Positions 1-7,769 of a DNA stretch of 64,000 bases are shown here, piece by piece. Each line of letters opens with the position of its first letter. The first letter of the stretch is position 1. The stretch comes from an uncultured bacterium (GTDB lineage: Bacteria > Actinomycetota > Coriobacteriia > Coriobacteriales > Coriobacteriaceae), in NCBI GenBank assembly GCA_905214525.1, contig CAJMMN010000001.1:1-64000 (forward strand). Reading direction: 5' to 3'. The notes beneath the pieces were generated by a model that was given only the letters and a program-made list of their open reading frames with translations, ran no database searches and was not told where the DNA came from. A program made the position numbers and the translations under genes.

Positions 1-70
1 GGCCAGCCCGTGGGAGGCCAGGGCGCCGCTGACCGGTGGACGGCACCGAGCCGTCGGATGACTTTAAGAA

Positions 71-100
71 GGGGGAGGCCTCGCGGCCTCCCCCTTTTTT
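71..100 (+). terminator. Rho-independent terminator at left edge
   Basis: A perfect 10-bp GC-rich stem (71-80 with 85-94, loop TCGC) is followed by six T. It ends a transcript coming from outside the window. Bases 1-70 would hold the tail of that upstream gene, but no frame there is long enough to identify. Confidence 0.85.
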
Positions 101-227
101 GCGTTTTATAGAGAGCTGTAATACAAGAACTCGCCTTCTTTTAGCTTGTCTTACTGTTTGGCTGTATTTTGAGTCCTTCTTTTGTATTTGCGCGATAATA
201 ACTCCCATTGGCGTTAGGGAGGACTTG

Positions 228-869
228 ATGTTTACCGTTTTTGTTTTGGGCAATATTGCTTCGGGTAAGTCGACTGCCTGCCGCTATCTCGAATCTCATG
301 GCGCCATGCTCATCGATCTGGACGAACTTGCCAAATCGCTGTATGTGCCAGGCTCAGATATCGTCAATGCCCTCGCGGAAGAATTTGGCTGGGATATTTT
401 GGACGAGGAGGGCGGCGTTCGCCGTAACATACTCGCTTCTCGAGCTTTTGTTTCTCCTGATGCGGTCGCGAGGCTCAATGACCTTGTGCACCCCGTTCTC
501 ATTGAACAGCTTTCGCTTAGGATTCTCGATCCGGTTTGTTGTACGGTTTCATCTCCCCGTTATCCCTTTGCGGTTGTCGAGGTTTCTGCTCCGACTGGTT
601 TTGAGGATGCATTTGGCTTGGCTGATGAAATTCTGGTCATCAGCGCCCCTTTGTCAGTTCGTCGCGAGCGTGCTATTCAGCGTGGCATGGAGCCATCTGA
701 TTTCGATGCCCGTTCTGCTTGCCAGCCCGATGAGTCTGCGCTGTGCAATCTCGCTACAACGGTGATTGATAATGCCGCAGGCGATAATTCGCTCTTTGAG
801 CAGCTTGACTCATGGCTTGCATGCCATGGGTTTATAGACACTGCGAATAAGGAGGATGCCGATGCCTAA
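228..869 (+). CDS. coaE: Dephospho-CoA kinase
   Basis: Catalyses the last step of coenzyme A synthesis, ATP-dependent phosphorylation of the ribose 3'-OH of dephospho-CoA, in the cytosol. The 213-residue protein opens with a P-loop GNIASGKST at residues 8-16, followed by the LIDLDELAKSL segment and the Gly-rich VRRNILASRAF region expected for CoaE. The ATG at 228 has AGGGAGG at 215-222. An upstream in-frame ATG at 36 is rejected because that frame runs through the terminator at 71-100. The length fits the family (about 200). The stop overlaps the next gene by 8 nt, suggesting translational coupling. The central stretch of about 20 residues around SSPRYPF is a loop insertion of unclear role. 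Confidence 0.92.
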   Translation: MFTVFVLGNIASGKSTACRYLESHGAMLIDLDELAKSLYVPGSDIVNALAEEFGWDILDEEGGVRRNILASRAFVSPDAVARLNDLVHPVLIEQLSLRILDPVCCTVSSPRYPFAVVEVSAPTGFEDAFGLADEILVISAPLSVRRERAIQRGMEPSDFDARSACQPDESALCNLATTVIDNAAGDNSLFEQLDSWLACHGFIDTANKEDADA

Positions 870-1443
870 GACACGTTTCTTTGCGTGGTATCGCCTTATA
901 CCGCTGGCTGCCGTTTTTGCCTTCGGCCTTATCTCATTCGTTTACTCGTGTGCTCCTGCGGCTTTCTTTAAGCCGCTGTATCCCATTGACTACGAGGCGT
1001 ATGTAAAGCAATCTAGTATTTCGCATAATCTGGATCCGTATCTGGTGTGCGCTGTCATTAAGTCGGAATCGAATTGGGATCCCGAGGCTGAGTCGAATCA
1101 GGGTGCTCAGGGATTGATGCAGCTGATGCCCGAGACTGCCCAGGATATGATCGCCAAGGGTCTTGTCGACGGTGGGGGGTATTCGGCCGACAACCTTAAC
1201 GATCCTGCTACGAATATCGAGTTTGGCTGCGCGTACCTCTCGTATCTCTTAACGTATTTCAACGGGTCGACGGATAGCGCTATTGCCGCATATAACGCCG
1301 GCATGGGCAATGTGGATGGTTGGGCGCAGCAGAGCACCTCGCTTCACAATGCGATTACCTTCCCCGAGACGCAGGCTTATCTGATTCGCGTCAATAATGC
1401 CTGGGTTCGCTATAAGACGCTCTATCCCGATCGGTTCGTATAG
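862..1443 (+). CDS. Membrane-anchored lytic transglycosylase (SLT domain)
   Basis: A peptidoglycan-cleaving lytic transglycosylase that would act outside the membrane. Of 193 residues, about 7-29 form one hydrophobic segment that ends in SC, either an uncleaved anchor or a lipoprotein signal. The SLT domain follows: the catalytic Glu lies in KSES, followed by the family motifs GAQGLMQLMPETA, a GCAYLSYLL segment and AIAAYNAGMGNV. Two in-frame ATGs exist at 856 and 862. 862 is chosen because GGAGG at 851-855 is then 6 nt away. The short length without extra domains resembles the Slt-like proteins often found after coaE in actinobacteria. It overlaps coaE by 8 nt. Confidence 0.88.
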   Translation: MPKTRFFAWYRLIPLAAVFAFGLISFVYSCAPAAFFKPLYPIDYEAYVKQSSISHNLDPYLVCAVIKSESNWDPEAESNQGAQGLMQLMPETAQDMIAKGLVDGGGYSADNLNDPATNIEFGCAYLSYLLTYFNGSTDSAIAAYNAGMGNVDGWAQQSTSLHNAITFPETQAYLIRVNNAWVRYKTLYPDRFV

Positions 1444-1494
1444 GACTAAGCCCACCTCCTGCGTATACTGCAGATGTATGAGTTAGGAGTATCC

Positions 1495-3735
1495 ATGGCG
1501 GAATTTGAAGTAGAACGCGTTGGTGGTGAACTTAAGCGCTTTGGCGTTGAGGGCGCTGAGGTGCCGTTTGAAGTCGTTTCTCCCTATGAGCCTGCAGGTT
1601 CTCAGCCTAAGGCCATTGAGTCGCTTGTGCAGGGTGTGAGGGACGGAGATCGCTATCAGGTTTTGCTGGGCGTGACTGGTTCGGGCAAGACCTTCACGAT
1701 GGCTAAGACTATTGAGGCCCTGGGGAAGCCGACGCTGGTCATGGCTCCCAATAAAACGCTCGCCGCTCAGCTTGCGAGCGAGCTCAAAGAGTTCTTTCCC
1801 AACAACGCTGTGGTCTACTTTGTCTCGTACTACGACTACTATCAGCCCGAGGCGTATGTGCCGCAAAGCGATACATATATCGAGAAAGACTCCTCGATTA
1901 ACGAAGAGGTCGAGATGCTGCGACATCAGGCGACCGCCTCGTTGCTCTCTCGACGCGATGTAATCGTCGTTGCTTCGGTGTCCTGTATCTACGGTATCGG
2001 CTCTCCCGAGGACTATGCGGGGCTGGCGCCGAATGTCGACAAGAAAGTGCCGCTCGAGCGCGATGACTTTATCCATGCACTTATCGACATTCAATATGAT
2101 CGCAATGACTATGACCTAGCGCGCGGCACGTTCCGCGTGCGCGGCGATGTTGTCGACGTGTATCCGCCTTATGCCGAGCATCCGTTGCGGTTTGAGTTCT
2201 TTGGCGACGAGGTTGAGCTTATTGCCGAGATCGATGAGGTTACCGGAGAGATGCTTCGTGAGTACGAGGCCATCCCCGTATGGCCGGCCTCGCATTACGT
2301 GACCGAGAAGCCAAAGGTCAAGGCCGCTCTGAAATCAATCAGTGAAGAGTGCGAGAAGCGTGTGGCCGAGCTCAAGGCGACTGATAAGTTGCTCGAGGCA
2401 CAGCGTCTGCAGCAGCGTACCGACTATGATCTCGAGATGCTCGAAACGATGGGCTTTTGCAACGGCATCGAGAACTACTCGCGTCATCTGGACGGGCGTA
2501 AGCCGGGTGAGCCGCCGTTTACCCTGATCGATTACTTTCCTAAGGACATGCTCTGCATCATCGATGAGAGCCATGTGACGGTGCCGCAGATTCGCGGTAT
2601 GCACGAAGGTGACCGCTCGCGTAAGGTAACGCTGGTGGAACACGGTTTTCGCCTGCCCTCGGCACTCGATAATCGCCCGCTTCGTTTCGATGAGTTTGAG
2701 GCAAGGATACCCCAGTTTATCTATGTTTCGGCCACACCGGGCGACTACGAGCTGCGGGTGAGCCAAAACGACGTGGAGCAGATTATTCGTCCGACCGGTC
2801 TGCTCGACCCCAAGATCGATGTGCGTCCGGTTCGTGGGCAGATTGACGATCTTGAGGACGAGATTCGCGAGCGCGTTGCCCGCAAGGAGCGCGTGCTGGT
2901 GACCACGCTCACCAAGCGCATGGCCGAGGACCTGACCGACCATCTGCTTGATGCCGGCATTAAGGTCAATTACATGCACTCCGATACAGCGACGATGGAC
3001 CGTGTCGAGATCCTGCGAACGCTGCGCGAGGGAAAGATTGATGTTCTCGTTGGCATCAACCTGCTTCGCGAGGGCTTGGATCTCCCCGAGGTCTCACTGG
3101 TGGCAATTCTCGATGCCGATAAGGAAGGCTTCTTGCGCAACCGCCGTTCGCTGATTCAGACGATTGGCCGCGCGGCCCGTAACGCCGATGGCGAAGTCAT
3201 CATGTATGCAGACGTTGTGACCGATTCGATGAAAGAGGCCATCGAGGAGACGCAGCGCCGTCGCGAGATTCAGATGGCATATAACGAAGAACATGGCATT
3301 GTGCCCAAGACGGTGCGCAAGGCCATCAACGACATCTCAAGTTTTATTGCCGAGGCCGAAAAAACCGTGGGTTCCAAGGGACGCTCGAAGGGCGACTCTC
3401 TTGGCCATGGCGCATTCTATACGCCCGATGAGTTGGGCGAGGGTGGCGTGCCGGAAACAGTGGCGCCCGAGCAGACACTTGCGGAGCAGTTGGAAGAACT
3501 GCCGCATGACGAGCTCGTGCGGATCGTCGAAACCATGGAAGAGGATATGCGTAACGCTTCTGCCGCCATGGACTTTGAGGAGGCGGCGCGCCTGCGCGAT
3601 GCCGTCGTTCAGATTCGGGCGATGCTCGAGGGTGCGTCTGAGGACGAGACGATCGAGCGCTTACGTTCGCAGGCCCGCAAGGGTTCCACGTTCGCATCGG
3701 GCAGAAAACGCCAGGGTGCACGGTTTAAGAAATAG
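1495..3735 (+). CDS. uvrB: Excinuclease ABC subunit B
   Basis: UvrB is the damage-verifying helicase-like subunit of nucleotide excision repair, which receives DNA from UvrA and recruits UvrC. The 746-residue protein has Walker A GVTGSGKT near residue 60, the beta-hairpin YYDYYQPEAY near 112, DESH Walker B, helicase motif V/VI (GRAARN), and a C-terminal UVR motif (FEEAARLRDAV) that contacts UvrC. Start 1495 is preferred over in-frame 1474 because TAGGAG sits 5 nt before it and the protein then begins like the family. TATACT at 1464-1469 could be the -10 of its own promoter. uvrA and uvrC lie within 14 kb on the same strand but in separate units. Confidence 0.98.
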   Translation: MAEFEVERVGGELKRFGVEGAEVPFEVVSPYEPAGSQPKAIESLVQGVRDGDRYQVLLGVTGSGKTFTMAKTIEALGKPTLVMAPNKTLAAQLASELKEFFPNNAVVYFVSYYDYYQPEAYVPQSDTYIEKDSSINEEVEMLRHQATASLLSRRDVIVVASVSCIYGIGSPEDYAGLAPNVDKKVPLERDDFIHALIDIQYDRNDYDLARGTFRVRGDVVDVYPPYAEHPLRFEFFGDEVELIAEIDEVTGEMLREYEAIPVWPASHYVTEKPKVKAALKSISEECEKRVAELKATDKLLEAQRLQQRTDYDLEMLETMGFCNGIENYSRHLDGRKPGEPPFTLIDYFPKDMLCIIDESHVTVPQIRGMHEGDRSRKVTLVEHGFRLPSALDNRPLRFDEFEARIPQFIYVSATPGDYELRVSQNDVEQIIRPTGLLDPKIDVRPVRGQIDDLEDEIRERVARKERVLVTTLTKRMAEDLTDHLLDAGIKVNYMHSDTATMDRVEILRTLREGKIDVLVGINLLREGLDLPEVSLVAILDADKEGFLRNRRSLIQTIGRAARNADGEVIMYADVVTDSMKEAIEETQRRREIQMAYNEEHGIVPKTVRKAINDISSFIAEAEKTVGSKGRSKGDSLGHGAFYTPDELGEGGVPETVAPEQTLAEQLEELPHDELVRIVETMEEDMRNASAAMDFEEAARLRDAVVQIRAMLEGASEDETIERLRSQARKGSTFASGRKRQGARFKK

Positions 3736-3738
3736 TGA

Positions 3739-3780
3739 ACAGGCCCCGAGTTCCCTGTGGAGCTTGGGGCCTGTGTCTTT
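3739..3780 (+). terminator. Terminator between convergent uvrB and FAD gene
   Basis: The arm 3739-3749 pairs with 3764-3774 (ACAGGCCCC with GGGGCCTGT core), followed by GTCTTTT. It sits between two genes pointing at each other and may stop both. Confidence 0.7.
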
Positions 3781-3800
3781 TGCGCGCTGGAATTCGTGCG

Positions 3801-5441
3801 TTAGAGGTCTGCGATCAGGGCTTCGGCACAACGGATGCCGTCGGTGGCCGCGCTCATGATGCCGCCGGCATATCCAGCTCCCTCACCACAAGGGTAGAGG
3901 CCCGGGGTCGACACGGCATGGCACGTTCGGTCTCGGGTGACAGTGACCGGTGAGCTCGAACGAGTCTCCACGCCGGTAAGAACGGCATCGGGGCAGTCGT
4001 AGCCGCGTAGCTTTTTTCCGAGTAGGGGAAGTCCCAGGCGGAGCGACTCGATGATATGCTGCGGCAGGGCTTCGTCAATTGCCGTCCAGGTCACACCGAG
4101 CGGATAGGTGGGCTTTACCTTTCCGGGCGCCTTACTGGCGCGTCCTGCGAGGAAATCTCCGACGAGCTGTGCTGGTGCGTTCCAGTTGGAACCGCCCAGG
4201 CGATAGGCGGCCGCCTCGCAGGCACGCTGGAGCTCGATGCCGGCGAGCGGGTCATTGTTGGGAAGGTCCTCAGGCGTGACGTTAACGAGCAGGGCGGCAT
4301 TTGCGTTGCGTCCGTCGCGGGCATTGAGACTGGCCCCGTTGACGCACAGATGCCCCTGCTCGGAAGAGGCGGCGACAACCTGCCCGCCGGGGCACATGCA
4401 AAACGAGAACACGCTGCGGCCGTTGGGAAGATGGGCAACAAGTTTGTAGGGGGCCGCCCCGAGCGCTGGATGTCCCGCCGAGGCTCCATATTGGGCTCGG
4501 TCGATGTCGCGTTGCGGATGCTCGATGCGAACGCCCATGGCAAAGGTCTTTTGTGCGAGGGCCACGTTGTGGTCCTTAAGGAGCTCAAAAATATCGCGAG
4601 CAGAATGCCCGCAGGCGAGGATGAGGTGCTTTGTCTCGATTGACTCGTAAGCGGCGTCTTGGGACGATTGGACATCAATGCCGGTGATGGCGCCAGACGC
4701 GTCGATGCGAATGTCGACGAGCTTCGTTCGATAACGGACGACACCTCCGAGCTGCTCGATGCGCTGGGATATAGCGGTGACAACCTTGGGAAGGATGTCG
4801 GAGCCAATGTGCGGCTTGGCATCCCACAGAATATCGCGGGGCGCACCCGCCTCGACGAAGGTTTCGAGGATAAGACGATGGGCGGGATTTTTTGTTCCCG
4901 TATTGAGCTTGCCGTCCGAGAAGGTCCCCGCGCCGCCCAGACCAAACTGGATATTGCTCTCGGGGTCGAGGATGCGCTCCTTTAGAAAGAGGTCGATCGC
5001 CCGCGAGCGGCGAAATGCCGGGTCGCCGCGCTCGATGAGCAAGGGCTTAAGACCTGCTTCGGCGAGCGTAAGCGCAGCGAAAAGGCCGGCGCATCCGGCG
5101 CCGACAACGACAGGGCGTTCTTGAGGTGCGTCGGAGGCGGGGGAGGGGAATGAAGGCTCATAGTCTTCTATCGCGCGTACGCGCGAGCGGTCACGCTCGG
5201 CAACGCTGTCGATCGCTTCTCGCTCGAGGTGGGGACTAGTCAGCTCAACACGAAAGCTCAGGATAAAATGGACGTCTCGTTTTTTGCGAGCGTCGATTGA
5301 CTTGCGGTGGAGCTCGATGGACTTGATCTCGGAGTCTTTGCAACGTAGGACGCGCTTGGCGACTCGCTTGCCAACAATGAGACAGGCATTTTCATCGCCG
5401 GCTTCATCGAGCGACGCGTTGACTTGGGTGATTTCGATCAT
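3801..5441 (-). CDS. FAD-dependent oxidoreductase, COG2509-type
   Basis: A 546-residue flavoprotein of the uncharacterised FAD-dependent dehydrogenase group COG2509. An N-terminal domain of about 105 residues (MIEITQVNASLDE onward) precedes a Rossmann dinucleotide fold with VVVGAGCAGLFAALTLA around residues 111-127. FGLGGAGTFSDGKLNTGTKN, LACGHSARDIFELL and a C-terminal GEGAGYAGGIMSAATDG motif follow and cap the FAD site. The start at 5441 has a TAAGGAG-type site just upstream on the reverse strand; a longer reading to 5564 has no such site. The substrate is unknown. It lies downstream of, and in the same direction as, a second FAD protein but is separated from it by a terminator. Confidence 0.85.
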   Translation of the reverse strand: MIEITQVNASLDEAGDENACLIVGKRVAKRVLRCKDSEIKSIELHRKSIDARKKRDVHFILSFRVELTSPHLEREAIDSVAERDRSRVRAIEDYEPSFPSPASDAPQERPVVVGAGCAGLFAALTLAEAGLKPLLIERGDPAFRRSRAIDLFLKERILDPESNIQFGLGGAGTFSDGKLNTGTKNPAHRLILETFVEAGAPRDILWDAKPHIGSDILPKVVTAISQRIEQLGGVVRYRTKLVDIRIDASGAITGIDVQSSQDAAYESIETKHLILACGHSARDIFELLKDHNVALAQKTFAMGVRIEHPQRDIDRAQYGASAGHPALGAAPYKLVAHLPNGRSVFSFCMCPGGQVVAASSEQGHLCVNGASLNARDGRNANAALLVNVTPEDLPNNDPLAGIELQRACEAAAYRLGGSNWNAPAQLVGDFLAGRASKAPGKVKPTYPLGVTWTAIDEALPQHIIESLRLGLPLLGKKLRGYDCPDAVLTGVETRSSSPVTVTRDRTCHAVSTPGLYPCGEGAGYAGGIMSAATDGIRCAEALIADL

Positions 5442-5460
5442 CGAGGTCTCCTTAGAGGCA

Positions 5461-5492
5461 AGAAAGAGGCCGTCCGGTATCCCAGACGGCCC
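5461..5492 (-). terminator. Terminator after HI0933-type FAD gene
   Basis: On the reverse strand, GGCCGTC at 5491-5485 pairs with GACGGCC at 5474-5468, followed by CTCTTTCTT. It lies just after the stop of the 5522-6793 gene and before the start of the COG2509 gene. Confidence 0.7.
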
Positions 5493-5521
5493 GAATGTGT
5501 TTTTGATTATAGACTGCGCGG

Positions 5522-6793
5522 CTACAGGCTGCTTGCAGCGCGAATGCCCGAGATCCAGGCCCACGCAAGGTTAAAGCCTCCGCAATCGGCGTCGATGTCG
5601 AGCGCTTCACCGCAAACGTAAAGCGGAGCGTCGACAACGCTGCGCGCGCGTAGACTGGGTGTTGAGATACTCTCGACAGATACGCCACCACGCGTGACCT
5701 GCGCTGAGCGCTCCTCGGCTGTTCCCTCGACGAGCAACTTAAAGTGCTTGAGGATCGAGACCAGATGGATGACATCGTTGGAGCCTGGATGGCACTGCTC
5801 GAACGCTGTGCAGACGACGCGGGAGAGTTGCGGGGCGAGCATGCCGTCGAGCCAACGGGGATCGCGGGGTGAAAAGTCACCGAACAGCTCAACGCGCCGG
5901 TTGAGCATATCGAGCAACTCGTCTTTGGAGAGGTCGGGGAAAACGTCGAGCAGGATCGTATCGCCGTGCTGGATACGACGAGAGAGGTTGAAGACAGCGA
6001 CACCCGAGATACCGAAGGTTCGAAACAGCACTTCACCGTCTTCGTGCCAGAGCTCATTATGATTGCGGGCGAGCGTCAAGCGGGCACGGACGCGCAGGCC
6101 ATCCAACGTCTTGAGTGCCGCTCGATCGCCAACGACCGTTGCCGATACGGGGCAGAGGATGGGGCGCAGCGAAGTGAGGGGAAGGCGAAACGTATCGGCG
6201 ATACCGGTGGGGTTGCCGCCCGTAGCGATAATTACGGCATGTGCCTGCAGGGCCTCGTTCTTGCGAGGGACATCGGCGAGCGCCTTCCGAAGCGAGCGGA
6301 GCTCCGATTTTCGGTCGTCGTGCTTTTTTGCCTTGAGCGCCCGCGCTGGACGGTCTATTTGGAGTGCCCAGCCTTCGGAAGCTTTGTACGCCGAGGCAAC
6401 GTTGGCTCCGCAGATTAAGGTGATACCTAGGCGGTCGCAAACGCTGAGAAGCGCGTCGCGCACCGATTCGGCGCGAAGGGAGCGCGGGTACAGCCGGCCT
6501 TCCTCGGAGGTTGTCATGATGCCCAGCGAGGAGAAGAAACCCATAAGCTCTTGTTCGGGCTGGGGGCCCATGACGGATTCGACGAATGCGGGGTGGTTAT
6601 ACCGCTGAGGATCAATCGATTCGTTGGAGAGGTTGCAACGGCCGTTACCGGTCGCAAGGAGCTTGAGGCCGCAGGCGACATCGCGCTCAACGATGCAGAC
6701 GCTTTTGCCAGCGCGTGCGGCCGTAATGGCGGCGGCGAGGCCTGAAGCCCCGCCGCCGATTACCAAGACGTCATAGAGGGCGCTCGCGTTCAC
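5522..6793 (-). CDS. NAD(P)/FAD-dependent oxidoreductase, HI0933/BaiN family
   Basis: A 423-residue flavoprotein of the HI0933-like family (COG2081), to which the bile-acid reductase BaiN belongs. VLVIGGGASGLAAAITAARAG at residues 9-29 binds ADP of FAD. LLATGNGRCNLSNE is the family signature, and CGEALDIDADCGGFNLAWAW near the C-terminus completes the FAD pocket. The start codon is GTG at 6793-6791, immediately adjacent to the stop codon of mrp, so the two genes are translated from one message. The family makes many poorly defined reductases, and a bile-acid role cannot be inferred from this sequence alone. Confidence 0.87.
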   Translation of the reverse strand: MNASALYDVLVIGGGASGLAAAITAARAGKSVCIVERDVACGLKLLATGNGRCNLSNESIDPQRYNHPAFVESVMGPQPEQELMGFFSSLGIMTTSEEGRLYPRSLRAESVRDALLSVCDRLGITLICGANVASAYKASEGWALQIDRPARALKAKKHDDRKSELRSLRKALADVPRKNEALQAHAVIIATGGNPTGIADTFRLPLTSLRPILCPVSATVVGDRAALKTLDGLRVRARLTLARNHNELWHEDGEVLFRTFGISGVAVFNLSRRIQHGDTILLDVFPDLSKDELLDMLNRRVELFGDFSPRDPRWLDGMLAPQLSRVVCTAFEQCHPGSNDVIHLVSILKHFKLLVEGTAEERSAQVTRGGVSVESISTPSLRARSVVDAPLYVCGEALDIDADCGGFNLAWAWISGIRAASSL

Positions 6794-7624
6794 TTAGGCC
6801 TCGTCGGTCTCGTGCGGGGTAATAGCCTCGACGGCAGAGACTGCCTTGGGCAACATGCCATCGGGCAGCGCGGTCTCGACCTCGCCCTTATCGCAGGCCT
6901 CGGCGAGTGCCGGATTAATGGGAAGCTGGCCCAAGATGTCGAGGTTATAGCGCTCTGCGACCTCGGGGAGCTTGCTCTTGCCAAAGACCTCGATCTTCTT
7001 GCCGCAGTCGGGGCACTCAATATAGCTCATGTTCTCGACAATGCCCAGAATGGGGACGTTCATCTTCTCGGCCATGTTGACCGCCTTGGCGACGATCATC
7101 GAGACCAGATCCTGCGGGCTCGTGACGATGACGATGCCGTCGACGGGCAGCGACTGGAAGACGGTGAGCGCGACGTCGCCTGTTCCCGGAGGCATGTCGA
7201 CCAGCAGGTAGTCGATGGGGCCCCACGAGGTCTCGCTCCAGAACTGCCTAATGGCGCCTGCGATGACCGGACCGCGCCAAAGGACGGGGTCGGTCTCGTT
7301 TTGGAGCAGCAGGTTGGAGCTCATGACCTTGACGCCGTGTTCGGAGATTTCGGGCAGCATAAGGTTGCCAAGGGCATGGACGTGGCGTCCGCTCATACCG
7401 AACATCTTGGGGATAGAGGGACCGGTGATGTCGGCATCGAGGACGCCGACCTTGTGGCCGTGACGGGCAAGCTCGGTGGCGATGGCACCGGTGACAAACG
7501 ACTTGCCGACACCGCCCTTGCCGGAAAGCACGGCGATGACGCGTTTGACCTCGGACAGCGTGTTCTCCTCAAATTGCGACGGCGACGTTTGTCCGCCGGC
7601 GGCCTGTGCGTGCTCGCAACCCAT
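6794..7624 (-). CDS. mrp: Mrp/ApbC-type P-loop ATPase, Fe-S cluster carrier
   Basis: A 276-residue Mrp/NBP35 family ATPase that carries and delivers iron-sulfur clusters in the cytosol. The deviant Walker A GKGGVGKS is near residues 35-42. DADITGPSIPKMFG and the switch region VDMPPGTGDVALT follow. The cluster-holding CxxC motif is CPDCGKK. The start at 7624 has AAAGGAG with a 6-nt spacer, and the reading frame extends further upstream only through non-family residues. A downstream GTG begins the FAD gene with no gap. A TACAAT -10 lies about 55 nt upstream on this strand. Confidence 0.93.
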   Translation of the reverse strand: MGCEHAQAAGGQTSPSQFEENTLSEVKRVIAVLSGKGGVGKSFVTGAIATELARHGHKVGVLDADITGPSIPKMFGMSGRHVHALGNLMLPEISEHGVKVMSSNLLLQNETDPVLWRGPVIAGAIRQFWSETSWGPIDYLLVDMPPGTGDVALTVFQSLPVDGIVIVTSPQDLVSMIVAKAVNMAEKMNVPILGIVENMSYIECPDCGKKIEVFGKSKLPEVAERYNLDILGQLPINPALAEACDKGEVETALPDGMLPKAVSAVEAITPHETDEA

Positions 7625-7679
7625 GTATGACTCCTTTGTATATGTTGGGGCCGGGGCCCCGTGGTGTGACACGAGCGTC

Positions 7680-7708
7680 ATTGTACCCTCGTTTGCGAGC
7701 GGGAGTCA
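7680..7708 (-). promoter_or_regulatory. Candidate promoter for mrp-FAD unit
   Basis: Read on the reverse strand, TGACTC (7708-7703) and TACAAT (7685-7680) are separated by 17 nt. The -35 is a weak match to TTGACA; the -10 is a 5/6 match. A GGGGCCGGGGCCCC palindrome in the leader lies between this and the mrp start. Confidence 0.45.
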
Positions 7709-7769
7709 TTTGCGATTCATTTGGGCCGAGCGTGCTTGCAATACGATGGGTCCAAGCGAATGGGCGGGC